DNA from: Actinomadura citrea
Lineage (GTDB): Bacteria > Actinomycetota > Actinomycetes > Streptosporangiales > Streptosporangiaceae
Direction of reading: 5' to 3'
Assembly: GCF_013409045.1 (NCBI RefSeq)
Contig: NZ_JACCBT010000001.1
Coordinates: 248,001 to 312,000, forward strand
Length of the DNA: 64,000 bases
Below, in pieces: positions 41,678 through 50,929 of this stretch. Below the pieces are notes generated by a model, which did no database searches, was not told the origin of the DNA, and saw only the letters and a program-made list of their open reading frames with translations. The position numbers and the translations under genes are program-made. Numbering within the stretch: the stretch's first letter is position 1; each line of letters starts with the position of its first letter.

Positions 41678-43778
41678 ACGCCACCGACAGGATCACCACG
41701 CCCGAGTCGTTCACCAGCGTGCCGATGACGCCGACCGCCAGCGCGCAGATCACCGCCGGGCGCATCGTCATGTTCTTCTCGTAGGCGCCCTGAAGCAGCG
41801 ACACCCGCCACCGCGTGGGCCGCGCCAGGACGAAGAACAGGAACACGACGGCGGCGGCGAGCGCGAGCGTGTAGGGCCAGTACCCGAGGCTGTTCAGCAT
41901 CGCGTTGAACTTGCGGGTGACGACGTCCCACGCGTCCCCGGCCATGAGGTCCTGCCAGAACCGGCCGAGATGCGTCGGGTTGGCCGACCGGGCGTTCAGG
42001 TACGAGATGAACAGCACGAGCACCAGGCCGGCCAGGAAGAACAGGCCGAGCTTGAGCGGCGACATGCGCTTGCCCGCGACCATCAGGCCGAGCATCGCGA
42101 ACGCCGGGACGATCGCCAGCACGCCGCCGAAGTCGCTGCCGAACGCGGGCAGGCCGTCCACCGCGACCGTGAACGCGCCGATCACCGCCACGATCGCGAC
42201 GGCGACGGCCTTGCCGCCCCTGCGCAGCGGGTACTCCGTCAGCCACGCCGCCGTCAGGATCGCGGCCACCGCGAACAGCGAGAACGCCTGGTTGCCGAAG
42301 CCGTAGAACCGTCCGGCGACGAGGGCGGTGTAGCCCATCAGCGTGTTGAGCTGGAGGGAGGAGCCCGTCATCACGTCCAGTGCGAGGACGAGCGCCGTCA
42401 CGCCGGTGATCACCAGGCCGGGGACGACGGTGGAGCGGCGCCACGGCCCGGCGAGAGCCACGCCCGTCAGCAGCCCGGCGAAGCCCAGCACGGTGCAGAT
42501 CAGGACGGGCGTCGGGTGCTCGGCCCGCCACCACGGCAGCAGCCCGGCGAGGAAGGACGCGCCGGGCGCCGCGCCGCCGAGCAGCGCTATCACCCGGGTG
42601 CCGCCGAGGATCCGCGCCCGCGAGCGGCGGTCGCCGCCGAGGCGCCGCAGCGCGACCACGGCGATCCCGTACAGGACGAGCTGCACCGCGAACAGCACCC
42701 AGTAGAACGACGTCTGGACGGCCCGGATCGCCTGCGCCGCGACGTCCTCGTCCATGAGCGCGTCGACCCGGTCGTGCGTGGACGACGTGGACGGCTGCGA
42801 CCGCCACGCCGACCCGACGGCCTGCTTGGGCTGCTTCACCCCGAGCAGCTTCAGCGTCGTCGCGGTGAGGTCGGTCAGCGTGACCAGCCCGTCCTGGCGG
42901 GTGGCGCTGGAGGTCATGTAGCCGGGCCCGTAGGCGGCGCCCTTGGCCACGGCCACGCGCAGGTGCGGGTTGACGCCGGTGTCGGACAGGCCCGCGACCA
43001 GCACGGTCGTCCCCTCCGGGAGCCCGGTCACGACCTGCGCGACCCGCCGGTCGGCGGCCTTCGCGGCGGCGGCGCGGACCTCGTCCGACAGCGGGACCTG
43101 GTCGCCGTGCGGGTCGACGCCCGCGTTGATGTAGGCGCGGAAGAGGTCGTCCACGTCGACCGCGGCGAGCGGGCAGCGCGCCCAGTCGGCGGCGGTGACC
43201 TTGTCGGGCGAGGCGACGTAGCGGTCGACCCGGCCGGCGCCGTCGGCGGCGCCGAACACCGCGCCGGGGCCGACCGCCATCGTGCAGCCGCCCGCCCGGT
43301 GGACCTCGTCGCCGAGCAGACCGATGCGCGCGTGGTAGTTGGTGCCCGCGTTGTCGCTCTTGATCGCGGGCCAGCCGGCGGCGACGGCGCCGCCGGCGGG
43401 CGGCGGGCCGGAGGGGGAGGCCTGGCCGGGCAGGACCGGCGTGGACGGCAGCGCGCAGTCGCCGTGCGCCAGCCGCGACCGCTGCCCCGCCGACAAGGTC
43501 AGCCAGCCGTCGGTCGGGCAGGTGATGACGCGGGTGGTGCGGACGCTGAGGCCCGCGGCCGAGCCCTGCGAGGTCAGCCCCCACAGCGCCGGGGTGTTCT
43601 CGCGGTTGACGTCGCTCCACATCAGCGCCGGTACCCCGATGACCACCACGCGGCCGGTGACGGCCCGCTCGGCGGGGGCCGAGGGCGAGGCGTGCGCCGC
43701 CGCGGGGCCGAGAACGGCCGCGAGCGCCGCCGCGAGGGTCGCGAGGAACATGGCGATCTTCGTTCCCCGGGACGTCAT
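41538..43778 (-). CDS. Large membrane protein with alkaline-phosphatase-like ectodomain
   Basis: A 746-residue protein. A signal segment (residues 7-30, KIAMFLATLAAALAAVLGPA) is followed by an ectodomain of about 350 residues with RVVVIGVPALMWSDVNRENT, GWLTLSAGQRS and TTVLVAGLSDTGVNPHLRVA, which has the shape of the AlkP/phosphopentomutase core but lacks the usual metal-ligand spacing. The C-terminal 370 residues have about ten membrane spans. The function is unknown; its place between glycosyltransferases suggests a role in envelope glycan or lipid handling, for example as a flippase or ligase. The 3' end overlaps the GT-C gene by 140 nt on the other strand. Confidence 0.8.
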   Translation of the reverse strand: MTSRGTKIAMFLATLAAALAAVLGPAAAHASPSAPAERAVTGRVVVIGVPALMWSDVNRENTPALWGLTSQGSAAGLSVRTTRVITCPTDGWLTLSAGQRSRLAHGDCALPSTPVLPGQASPSGPPPAGGAVAAGWPAIKSDNAGTNYHARIGLLGDEVHRAGGCTMAVGPGAVFGAADGAGRVDRYVASPDKVTAADWARCPLAAVDVDDLFRAYINAGVDPHGDQVPLSDEVRAAAAKAADRRVAQVVTGLPEGTTVLVAGLSDTGVNPHLRVAVAKGAAYGPGYMTSSATRQDGLVTLTDLTATTLKLLGVKQPKQAVGSAWRSQPSTSSTHDRVDALMDEDVAAQAIRAVQTSFYWVLFAVQLVLYGIAVVALRRLGGDRRSRARILGGTRVIALLGGAAPGASFLAGLLPWWRAEHPTPVLICTVLGFAGLLTGVALAGPWRRSTVVPGLVITGVTALVLALDVMTGSSLQLNTLMGYTALVAGRFYGFGNQAFSLFAVAAILTAAWLTEYPLRRGGKAVAVAIVAVIGAFTVAVDGLPAFGSDFGGVLAIVPAFAMLGLMVAGKRMSPLKLGLFFLAGLVLVLFISYLNARSANPTHLGRFWQDLMAGDAWDVVTRKFNAMLNSLGYWPYTLALAAAVVFLFFVLARPTRWRVSLLQGAYEKNMTMRPAVICALAVGVIGTLVNDSGVVILSVAFSLATPLMLAAGLRSLEIDLRNADTPPPAPSGSPEASTGPRSAERR

Positions 43779-43832
43779 GGCGTTCAGGTTACAAGAGCCC
43801 CACCACCGGGCAGGGGCCATATCCTGCGGGCT

Positions 43833-45164
43833 GTGGACGGTCTGATGGCGCGGGATGCCCGCGACTCCCCCGGCGAGGCTTCCGGCGCCCCCGCCCGGCG
43901 GGGCGTCCGCGACCTGCTGGTCCTGCTCGCCGGGATCGCCGTCGCCGTGGCCGCCGCCGCGCCGGTCGTCCACCAGTGGCTCGGCAACCAGCCCGACCAG
44001 CGGCTCGTCGATCTGGAGGTCTACCGGGAGGGCGGGCTGGCGGTCCTGCGCGGTGCGCCCCTGTACGACTTCCTCACGCAGCCGCCGCAACTGCTCCCCT
44101 TCACCTACCCGCCGATCGCCGCCGCCTTGGCGGTCCCGTTCACGCTCCTGCCGTGGCGTGCGGCGCAGTGGGTGTGGACGGGGCTGATCTACCTGTCGCT
44201 CGTGATCGTCGTCTGCTACGCCTTCCGCGACCTCATCCGCCGGACGGGACGCTGGGCGCCGCTCACCGCGGGCGTCCTGGTCGCCGCGATGACGTGGCTC
44301 GACCCCGTCCGCGACCAGGTCAGGTTCGGGCAGGTCGGGCTGTTCCTGCTGGCCATGTGCCTGGCCGACTGCTGCGCCCGCACCGCCCGCTGGCCGCGCG
44401 GCATGCTCGTCGGCCTCGCCCTGGCGATCAAGCTGGTGCCGGGCGTCTTCCTCATCTACTTCCTGGTCACCGGACGGCGGGACGCGCTGGTCAACGCCGT
44501 GCTGACCGCCGTCGTCGCCACGCTGGGCGGGTTCGCGCTGCTGCCGTTCGACTCGTCCGCCTACTGGTTCGGCGCGCTGCTGGAGGGCGGCGACCGGACC
44601 GGCGCGGTCGACGGCACCACCAACCAGGCGATCCAGGGGATCGTGGCCCGCGTCCTGGACGAGGGGCCGGCCCGGACGCTGGTGTGGCTGGCCCTCGCCC
44701 TGGTCGTCGCCTGGTTCGGCTTCGGCTGGGCGCGCCGGGCGACGCTCGCCGCCGACGCGGCGTCCGGCGCCGACGCCTCCAGCCTCCTGCTCGCCGGGGT
44801 CGCGATCGTCGGGCTGCTGTCCGTCGTCCTGTCCCCTGTGGGGTGGATCCATCACCTGGTGTGGATGATCGCGGTTGTGGGGGCTTTGGTGGGTGATGGG
44901 CGTGACACGCGAAGATGTCTTGTCGCGTTCGGCCTGTGGCTGCTGTTCCTGTTCCCGGTCCCGTGGTGGGCGCGGGGTTTGATCGGCCCGGATCATTCCC
45001 CCGTAACGGTTTTCGCGGGGCAGGTGCTGCGCGATTCGTTCGGACTCGCCGCCCTGGCCTCGATCTTGGTCCTCGGAACATGGCTGGTGAAACGGCTCGA
45101 TCCGGACAACCACCCCCGAGATCCTTCGCAACACCAGGTCGGCATGGGTACGCTCGGCCCGTGA
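43833..45164 (+). CDS. GT87/DUF2029 membrane mannosyltransferase-like protein
   Basis: A 443-residue GT-C protein with about 10 spans. LVDLEVYREGGLAVLRGAPL after the first span is the hallmark D-x-x-V-Y-x-x-G of DUF2029/PimE-like enzymes, whose Asp is catalytic, and PFTYPPIAAALAVP and RFGQVGLFLLAMCLAD are further family motifs. It likely transfers a sugar from polyprenyl phosphate to a phosphatidylinositol mannoside or glycan. GTG 43833 has TATCCT 7 nt upstream (leaderless); ATG 43845 is an alternative. Its stop overlaps the DUF4446 start by 4 nt. Confidence 0.88.
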   Translation: MDGLMARDARDSPGEASGAPARRGVRDLLVLLAGIAVAVAAAAPVVHQWLGNQPDQRLVDLEVYREGGLAVLRGAPLYDFLTQPPQLLPFTYPPIAAALAVPFTLLPWRAAQWVWTGLIYLSLVIVVCYAFRDLIRRTGRWAPLTAGVLVAAMTWLDPVRDQVRFGQVGLFLLAMCLADCCARTARWPRGMLVGLALAIKLVPGVFLIYFLVTGRRDALVNAVLTAVVATLGGFALLPFDSSAYWFGALLEGGDRTGAVDGTTNQAIQGIVARVLDEGPARTLVWLALALVVAWFGFGWARRATLAADAASGADASSLLLAGVAIVGLLSVVLSPVGWIHHLVWMIAVVGALVGDGRDTRRCLVAFGLWLLFLFPVPWWARGLIGPDHSPVTVFAGQVLRDSFGLAALASILVLGTWLVKRLDPDNHPRDPSQHQVGMGTLGP

Positions 45165-45622
45165 TGCTCGTCGCGGTGGCCGTCGCCGGCCTGGTCGCCG
45201 GGATTGCGGGGCTCTCCATCGCGGTGGTCGCGCACAACCGGGTCAACCAGGTCGTCGACGAGTGCGGGGAAATGCTGAGGCGCCAGCTCCAGGTCGCGAG
45301 CGGCGAGGTGGACGAGCGCGCCCTGCGCGACCTCGCGATCGTCCACTACGACGCTCTCAAGGAGATGTCCGGGCACCGGTCCTTCTCCCTCGCGCTGATC
45401 AACGCGGTCGGGGACGGCGTGGTGGTCAGCTCCATCAACGGGCGGACCGAGACGCGGACCTACGCCAAGGCCGTCCAGGGCGGGCACGCCGTCGAGACGC
45501 TCTCCCCCGAGGAGAACCAGGCCCTGCGGGCCGCCCGGCTCGGCAAGGGCCCCGTCGTCTCGATGGACGACCCGCTGCCCGACTTCGGCAACGGCGCCCG
45601 CACCCCCACGGCCAGCGCCTGA
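45161..45622 (+). CDS. DUF4446 family protein
   Basis: A 153-residue protein with one N-terminal membrane span (residues 2-24) followed by a short coiled stretch (HNRVNQVVDECGEMLRRQLQ). The DUF4446 domain has IVHYDALKEMSGHRSFSLAL, VVVSSINGRTETRTYAKAVQ and LSPEENQALRAA. The role of the family is unknown; it is widespread in Firmicutes and Actinobacteria. GTG 45161 overlaps the preceding stop (GTGA) and also has TACGCT 6 nt upstream, so it may be both coupled and separately transcribed as leaderless mRNA. Downstream is pheA. Confidence 0.9.
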   Translation: MMLVAVAVAGLVAGIAGLSIAVVAHNRVNQVVDECGEMLRRQLQVASGEVDERALRDLAIVHYDALKEMSGHRSFSLALINAVGDGVVVSSINGRTETRTYAKAVQGGHAVETLSPEENQALRAARLGKGPVVSMDDPLPDFGNGARTPTASA

Positions 45623-45746
45623 GGCGATGCCCGAACGGGCGCCCGACCGGCGCCTGAGGGGGTGGCGTCCCGGACGGTAGACTCGGCTTTCTCGCCTTGC
45701 CGCAAGACGGCTTCCGCACAGCCGAAACACCCACCGGGGGACCCTA

Positions 45747-46685
45747 GTGACCGCAGACGACAGGCCAGCGCGCTACGCCTACCTGGGTCCGCGGGGCACC
45801 TTCACCGAGGCGGCGCTGCTCACCCTCCCCGGTGCCGCCGGGGCCGAGCACATCCCCTACGCGACCGTCCCGGCCGCCCTCGAAGCCCTGCGCCGCGGCG
45901 AGGTCGACACCGCCGTCGTCGCCCTGGAGAACTCGGTCGAGGGCTCGGTCCCCACGACGCTGGACGAGCTGGCGACCGGCGAGCCCCTCCAGATCGTCGG
46001 CGAGATCCACCTGCCGGTCTCGTTCGCGCTCCTCGTCCGTCCCGGCACGGCGCTGGACGACATCAAGACCGTCGCGTCCCATCCGATCGCGCAGCCGCAG
46101 TGCCGCCGCTGGCTCATGGAGAACGTCCCGGACGCCGAGTGGCGCGCCGCCACCTCCAACGCCGAGGCCGCCCAGCACGTCGCCGACGGCCACTACGACG
46201 CCGCCCTCGCCGGCTCGTTCGCGGCCGCCCGCTACGGCCTGTCGGTCCTCGCGGAGGACATCCACGACGTGGCCGACGCCGTCACCCGCTTCGTCGTCCT
46301 GAGCCGCCCGTGCCCCCCGCCGCCGCCCACCGGCATGGACAAGACGACCGTCGTCGCGTTCATCGGCGAGGACCACCCGGGCGCCCTGCTGGAGATCCTC
46401 ACCGAGTTCTCGGTCCGCGGCATCAACCTCACGCTGATCCAGTCGCGCCCGACCGGCGCCGGCCTCGGCTCCTACCTGTTCTGGATGGACTTCGAGGGCC
46501 ACGTCATCGACGCCCGGGTCGGCGAGGCCATGATGGGGCTGCGCCGCGTCTGCGCCGACGTCCGCTTCGTCGGCTCCTACACCCGCGCCGACCAGGTCCG
46601 CCCCGAGATCCGCCGCGGCACCCACGATGCCGACTTCACCGAGGCCGCCGCCTGGATCACCGGCATCCGCACCGGCTACGCCTGA
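45747..46685 (+). CDS. pheA: Prephenate dehydratase
   Basis: A 312-residue enzyme converting prephenate to phenylpyruvate in phenylalanine synthesis. The PDT domain (residues 8-185) has YLGPRGTFTEAAL, VVALENSVEGSV and, at its end, AVTRFVVLSRP with the catalytic T-R-F. The C-terminal ACT domain (about 203-285) has GALLEILTEFSVRGINLTLI followed by QSRP (usually ESRP), the phenylalanine-binding segment for feedback inhibition. GTG 45747 has GGGGGACC 4-9 nt upstream. It is a monofunctional PheA without chorismate mutase, as usual in actinobacteria. Confidence 0.95.
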   Translation: MTADDRPARYAYLGPRGTFTEAALLTLPGAAGAEHIPYATVPAALEALRRGEVDTAVVALENSVEGSVPTTLDELATGEPLQIVGEIHLPVSFALLVRPGTALDDIKTVASHPIAQPQCRRWLMENVPDAEWRAATSNAEAAQHVADGHYDAALAGSFAAARYGLSVLAEDIHDVADAVTRFVVLSRPCPPPPPTGMDKTTVVAFIGEDHPGALLEILTEFSVRGINLTLIQSRPTGAGLGSYLFWMDFEGHVIDARVGEAMMGLRRVCADVRFVGSYTRADQVRPEIRRGTHDADFTEAAAWITGIRTGYA

Positions 46686-46755
46686 GCCCGCGCCCGGAAA
46701 TCAAATCAACCGGGGGCGCGTTGGCACGGTAGACCGTCCTGAGAGGGGTTTTCCC

Positions 46756-47397
46756 GTGCGTGTTGAGATCTGGGCCGACGTCGTATGCCCCTGGTGCTAT
46801 CTCGGTAAGCGGCATTTCGAACGCGCTCTGGAAGGGTTCGCGCACCGGGACCAGGTCGAGGTGGTCTACCGCGCCTTCCAGCTCGATCCTTCGTTCCCGC
46901 AGGGCGCGACGATCGACGTGGCGCAGATGCTGGCGGAGAAGTACGGCCTGACGCGCGAGGAGGCCGCCGAGAAGAACCGGGAGATGGAGGAGCGCGCCGC
47001 CGCGGCCGGTCTGGAGTACCACCTCGAAGGCCGCCAGGCGGGCAACACCGCCGACGCGCACCGGCTCGTCTACCTCGCGGGCCAGCGCGGCGTGCAGGGC
47101 GCGGTCGTGGAGGCTCTGTTCAGGGCCTACTTCACCGACGAGCGCCCGGTGTTCGACCGGGACACCCTCGTGGACGTCGTCGCCGAAGCGGGCCTTGACG
47201 CCGCCGAGGCACGCGACGTGCTCGCGTCCGGGAAGTTCGCCTCAGAGGTGGACACCGAGCAGAGCGCCGCGCGCGACATCGGCGCGACCGGCGTGCCCTT
47301 CTTCGTCATCGACCGCCGCTACGGAGTCTCGGGCGCCCAGCCCTCCGAGACGTTCGCGCAGGTCCTCGACCAGGCCTGGGCGGACGCGAACAAGTGA
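46756..47397 (+). CDS. DsbA family oxidoreductase (FrnE-like)
   Basis: A 213-residue thioredoxin-fold protein with a helical insert. VRVEIWADVVCPWCYLGKRH puts the CPWC active site at residues 11-14; GVPFFVIDRRYGVSGAQP near residue 176 has the cis-Pro (TGVPFF) and the FrnE-type ending. There is no signal peptide, so it acts in the cytosol as an oxidoreductase or isomerase; FrnE was named from polyketide clusters but is widespread. GTG 46756 has GAGAGGGG 8 nt upstream. The gap from pheA is 70 nt. Confidence 0.93.
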   Translation: MRVEIWADVVCPWCYLGKRHFERALEGFAHRDQVEVVYRAFQLDPSFPQGATIDVAQMLAEKYGLTREEAAEKNREMEERAAAAGLEYHLEGRQAGNTADAHRLVYLAGQRGVQGAVVEALFRAYFTDERPVFDRDTLVDVVAEAGLDAAEARDVLASGKFASEVDTEQSAARDIGATGVPFFVIDRRYGVSGAQPSETFAQVLDQAWADANK

Positions 47398-47495
47398 CCG
47401 GCCACGCCTCCCGGGCGTGACGCAACCGAGATCATCAACGACCGCCCCGGCGACAACCTGTTGTGGATCTTGAACGTCCTCTTCACACCAGTGAA

Positions 47496-47507
47496 CAGTG
47501 GAGAGGT
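47496..47507 (+). promoter_or_regulatory. Shared 5'-UTR box upstream of secreted paralogue 1
   Basis: CAGTGGAGAGGT here and at 49281-49292 upstream of paralogue 2 are identical, and similarity extends upstream (CCAGT, then A, then CAGTGGAG). The box holds the Shine-Dalgarno (GGAGAGG), 7-9 nt before each start, and is longer than a Shine-Dalgarno needs. Confidence 0.55.
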
Positions 47508-47513
47508 CGTCCC

Positions 47514-49154
47514 GTGCGCCGATTGCTCGCCCTCGTCACGGCCCTGGCCGTGACATTCTCCCTAGCCGCGGTCCCCGCAGACGCGGCGGCGATCCTGCGG
47601 GTGATCAGCACCCGCGTGCTGTCGCCCGGCGCCACCACGAAGATCGAGGTGGCGGCGGAATCGGGACTGGACATCACCAAGGTGCGCGCCGTCACGGAAC
47701 CGTACGAGGGCGGATCCGCGACGCCGCTCACCGCGGACGACTTCGAACTCGTCGAGGGCACCGCGACGAACGGCGTCTGGCGGACGAAGACGGCCGTCAC
47801 CGTCGATCCGGGACGCTGGTGGGTGAACGTCGAGCTGACCAACGCCGAGCAGACCGTCCTGGCCCGCCACCGCGCCACCGTCGACAACGGCGCGGACACG
47901 ATGATCAGCGACTTCACGGTGACCCCGGACGTGGTCGACATCGAGAACCCCTCGGCCACCTTCCGGGGGCGGCTGATGAGCCGGGCCGCGAACGGCGAAC
48001 TGGTGCCCGTTGCGGGTGAGACGCTGCGCCTCATCCCGGACATCGGCCAGTTCGCGACGGCGGTCTCCGGTGCGGACGGCAGGGTGGAGGGGCAGGCCTC
48101 CTTCTCCGGCTACACCCGGATGTCCCTCGTCTATCGCGGCTCTTTCCTGTACCGGCCCACCGAGAGCGGGCTCGGCACCGTCGCCATGCGGCGGCTGAAC
48201 ACGCGGATCACTGTGGACGTGCCCGAGCACCTCGTCGCGGGCGACCGGGTCAACGTGACGGGCCGGCTGGAACGCGAGGACCACAACGGCGTCTGGGCGC
48301 CGCTCGCGGGCAAGCAGGTCGAGATCAAGTTCGCCGGGTCGGCCCCCGAGCCGGTCTGGACGACCCTGGGCCGTGCCACGACCGGCGCCGGGGGCGCCTT
48401 CACGTTCCTGATCAACCCGAGCGAGGGCGGCGCATGGTCGGCCTCCTTCGCGACGGACGCCCTCGGCTGGCCCGCCGACTACCCCGGCTACTTCAGGTCC
48501 GAGGGGCAGCCGCGCTACCGGAGCGTCGCGTACCGGACGTCCGTCACCGGGTTCAACGCCGCGCCCGAGCCGGTCGGCCGGGGCGAGAACGTGACGGCGT
48601 ACGGGCGCGTCCTGACCCGGCTCGCGGACGGCCGCTGGCTCGGCGCCCCCGGCAACGCCTCCGTGCAACTGCAGTTCTCCACCGACCGCAAGACGTGGAG
48701 CACCAAGGGCGCGGTCGGCGTCTTCCGGGACGGCACGTTCAGCGTCGAGGGCAGGGCCGACCGGACCGGCTACTGGCGGGCCCTGGTCCCCAAGAGCGAC
48801 AGCACCGAGCAGTCGGTCAGCGGTAACGACAACGTCGAGGTCCGGTACCGGACGAAGATCCTTGACTTCAACGCGGCGCCCGAGCCGGTGAAGAAGGGCG
48901 GCACCGTCACGGTGATGGGCACGGTCTACCGCCAGACCTCGAAGTGGTACACCTACGGCGGCAAGACGGTCGTCTTCTACTTCCTGCCCAAGGGATCCTC
49001 CAAGTGGGTCTACATGGGCAAGCAGGCCACCGACAGGATCGGCCGGTTCCGCAAGGGCTTCAAGGCGACCAAGGACGGCACCTGGCGCGCCTACTCCGGT
49101 GCCACCTCCACCTACGCCAAGACCTACCGGGACGACTACGTGGACGTGCGCTGA
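47514..49154 (+). CDS. Secreted multi-domain beta-rich protein, paralogue 1
   Basis: A 546-residue exported protein. The signal peptide spans residues 1-24 (LLALVTALAVTFSLAAVPAD). The rest is beta-rich with at least four modules. A repeated module begins F-N-A-A-P-E-P-V at about residue 347 (FNAAPEPVGRGENVTAYG) and 451 (FNAAPEPVKKGGTVTVMG), each about 100 residues and ending with a V-E/D-V-R tail. It resembles calcium-binding or invasin-like Ig modules only loosely; no enzyme motif or anchor is seen. GTG 47514 is used, with GGAGAGG 7 nt upstream. Paralogue 2 follows in tandem after a hairpin. Likely a cell-surface or extracellular structural protein. Confidence 0.82.
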   Translation: MRRLLALVTALAVTFSLAAVPADAAAILRVISTRVLSPGATTKIEVAAESGLDITKVRAVTEPYEGGSATPLTADDFELVEGTATNGVWRTKTAVTVDPGRWWVNVELTNAEQTVLARHRATVDNGADTMISDFTVTPDVVDIENPSATFRGRLMSRAANGELVPVAGETLRLIPDIGQFATAVSGADGRVEGQASFSGYTRMSLVYRGSFLYRPTESGLGTVAMRRLNTRITVDVPEHLVAGDRVNVTGRLEREDHNGVWAPLAGKQVEIKFAGSAPEPVWTTLGRATTGAGGAFTFLINPSEGGAWSASFATDALGWPADYPGYFRSEGQPRYRSVAYRTSVTGFNAAPEPVGRGENVTAYGRVLTRLADGRWLGAPGNASVQLQFSTDRKTWSTKGAVGVFRDGTFSVEGRADRTGYWRALVPKSDSTEQSVSGNDNVEVRYRTKILDFNAAPEPVKKGGTVTVMGTVYRQTSKWYTYGGKTVVFYFLPKGSSKWVYMGKQATDRIGRFRKGFKATKDGTWRAYSGATSTYAKTYRDDYVDVR

Positions 49155-49158
49155 CGGG

Positions 49159-49206
49159 CGCGGGCCCGCCGGGATGCCGATGCGGCACCGGGACGGCGGG
49201 CCCGCG
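49159..49206 (+). terminator. 13-bp hairpin between tandem paralogues
   Basis: CGCGGGCCCGCCG (49159-49171) pairs exactly with CGGCGGGCCCGCG (49194-49206). The 22-nt loop has an inner TGCCG/CGGCA stem. It starts 4 nt after the stop of paralogue 1. Confidence 0.7.
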
Positions 49207-49297
49207 ATGGCCGTGATCCAAGCGTGATCGGCGGTGGTCAACCGCCGACCGATCGTGGGCGTCAACTCCATGCCAGTAATCAGTGGAGAGGTTCCCC

Positions 49298-50914
49298 ATG
49301 CGCCGCTCGTCCGCACTGCTCGCCACCGCCGCCTTAACGTCGTCCCTCTTCCTCGTGCCCGGCGCCGCCCACGCCGACGCGACCGGGGTCAGCCTGACCC
49401 TCGACTACGACAGGCTCGCCAAGGACCGCGTGGTCAAGCTGACGCTGGGCGCCAAGTCCGCGAGCGGGGTCACGAAGGTCCGCGCGAACATGCGGTATCA
49501 GACCCCCGAGGCGGAGCCCTATGCGACCGTCGAGTTCACCCGGAGCAGCGGGACGGACAACGACGGGGTCTGGCAGGCCGAGTTCCGCCCGGACATCGAG
49601 ACCCGCCCCGGCGTGACGCGGGTCGAGGTGCTGATCAACACGGCCGACGGCGCAACGTACACGCGCAACAGCGAGTTCGACGACTGCTACACGACGAGCA
49701 TCACCGACTTCTCGAACTCGCCGGGCGTCATCGACATCGAGCACTCCGACGTGACGATGCGCGGCCGGGTCACGGTCCAGAAGTACCGCGAGGCCGCGCC
49801 CGAGCCGGCGTCGGGCGCGAAGGTCAGGACAGGGACGAGCACGGAGACGACGGCGGGCGAGGACGGCTCGTTCACGCTGACCTCCGGCGGCGACGCGTCC
49901 CCCGCCGCCTCCGTCCCCCGGGAAGGGCGGTTCTGCGGAACGACGCGCGCCGCTTCCGTCACCGTCGAGAGGCAGACCACGGTCATCACCGCGAACATGG
50001 TGCCGGGGCCTTTGGTGGCGCCGCAGTCGCTGGTGTCCGTGTACGGCAGGATCGTCCGGCGGGGCTCCACAGGTCCAGTGCCCGTGGCCGGGCTCGAGAT
50101 CCAGCTCGACGTGCCGGACGGCCTCCATGACGCCGGAGGCGTCACGTCGACCCCGACCTCCGCGGACGGCACCTTCCGCGCCGCCTTCTTCGCCGCGCGG
50201 GAGGTCGGGAGGTCGGGAGCCGTGACGGTGCGGCTCGGGGAGACCGGGTTCCTCACCGGAGGCCAGGCAGGCCTCGGGACGGTGAGCATCCGGAACAGCT
50301 CCGAGATCACCGGCTTCGACGCCTTCCCCGGACCGCTCGCCTATCGTGATCCGATCACCGCGCACGGGCGGCTGGACCTCCGGCCCGGGGACACCGGCGC
50401 CGCGAACCTGCCGGTGCACCTGGAGTACTCCCTGGACGGCCATGTGTGGAAGGTCTGGGCGACCCGGACCCTGGCGCGGCCGGGGCCCTTCTCCTTCGAC
50501 GATGTGAGGCCGGTGACGAAGGACGCGTACTGGCGCGTCCGTTATCCGGGCAGCGATCTGAACATGCCGGTCATCAGCGACCTTCGCTACGTCGACGTCA
50601 AGTACCGGACGCAGTGGTACGACTTCAACGCCTCGCCCGAGCCCGTGAAGAAGGGCGGGACCATCACGGTCAAGGGGCGGCTCTACCGGTTCCGGGACGC
50701 GGCGGGGCCGGGGCCGAACGCGCCCGTGTACGTCTACTTCAAGGCCGCCGGGACGACGACGTACAAGCAGGTCGCCGCCACCAAGACCGATGCCGACGGC
50801 TGGTTCACCAAGTCCTTCAAGGCGTCCGTGGACGGTACCTGGAAGGCGGTCTACAAGGAGACGTCCGGCTACCTGGGCTCTGTCTCGCAGGGCGACGCCG
50901 TGGACGTGCGCTGA
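49298..50914 (+). CDS. Secreted multi-domain beta-rich protein, paralogue 2
   Basis: A 538-residue exported protein with the same layout as the upstream gene. The signal peptide spans residues 1-27 (SSALLATAALTSSLFLVPGA, cut near AHA-D), the body is beta-rich, and the last module begins FNASPEPVKKGGTITVKGRL, ending GDAVDVR as paralogue 1 ends DDYVDVR. Overall identity is low outside the last module and the D-I-E-N/H junction (VIDIEHSDVTMRGRV versus VVDIENPSATFRGRL), so the duplication is old. ATG 49298 has GGAGAGG 6 nt upstream, within the same shared box. Confidence 0.82.
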   Translation: MRRSSALLATAALTSSLFLVPGAAHADATGVSLTLDYDRLAKDRVVKLTLGAKSASGVTKVRANMRYQTPEAEPYATVEFTRSSGTDNDGVWQAEFRPDIETRPGVTRVEVLINTADGATYTRNSEFDDCYTTSITDFSNSPGVIDIEHSDVTMRGRVTVQKYREAAPEPASGAKVRTGTSTETTAGEDGSFTLTSGGDASPAASVPREGRFCGTTRAASVTVERQTTVITANMVPGPLVAPQSLVSVYGRIVRRGSTGPVPVAGLEIQLDVPDGLHDAGGVTSTPTSADGTFRAAFFAAREVGRSGAVTVRLGETGFLTGGQAGLGTVSIRNSSEITGFDAFPGPLAYRDPITAHGRLDLRPGDTGAANLPVHLEYSLDGHVWKVWATRTLARPGPFSFDDVRPVTKDAYWRVRYPGSDLNMPVISDLRYVDVKYRTQWYDFNASPEPVKKGGTITVKGRLYRFRDAAGPGPNAPVYVYFKAAGTTTYKQVAATKTDADGWFTKSFKASVDGTWKAVYKETSGYLGSVSQGDAVDVR

Positions 50915-50929
50915 CGTAGGCTGCGGGGC

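Noticed and set aside
41970..43832. 600-residue in-frame extension before the GT87 gene
   Set aside because: Antisense to the AlkP-like membrane gene, Arg/Gly/Asp-rich composition; the leaderless GTG at 43833 fits the family start.
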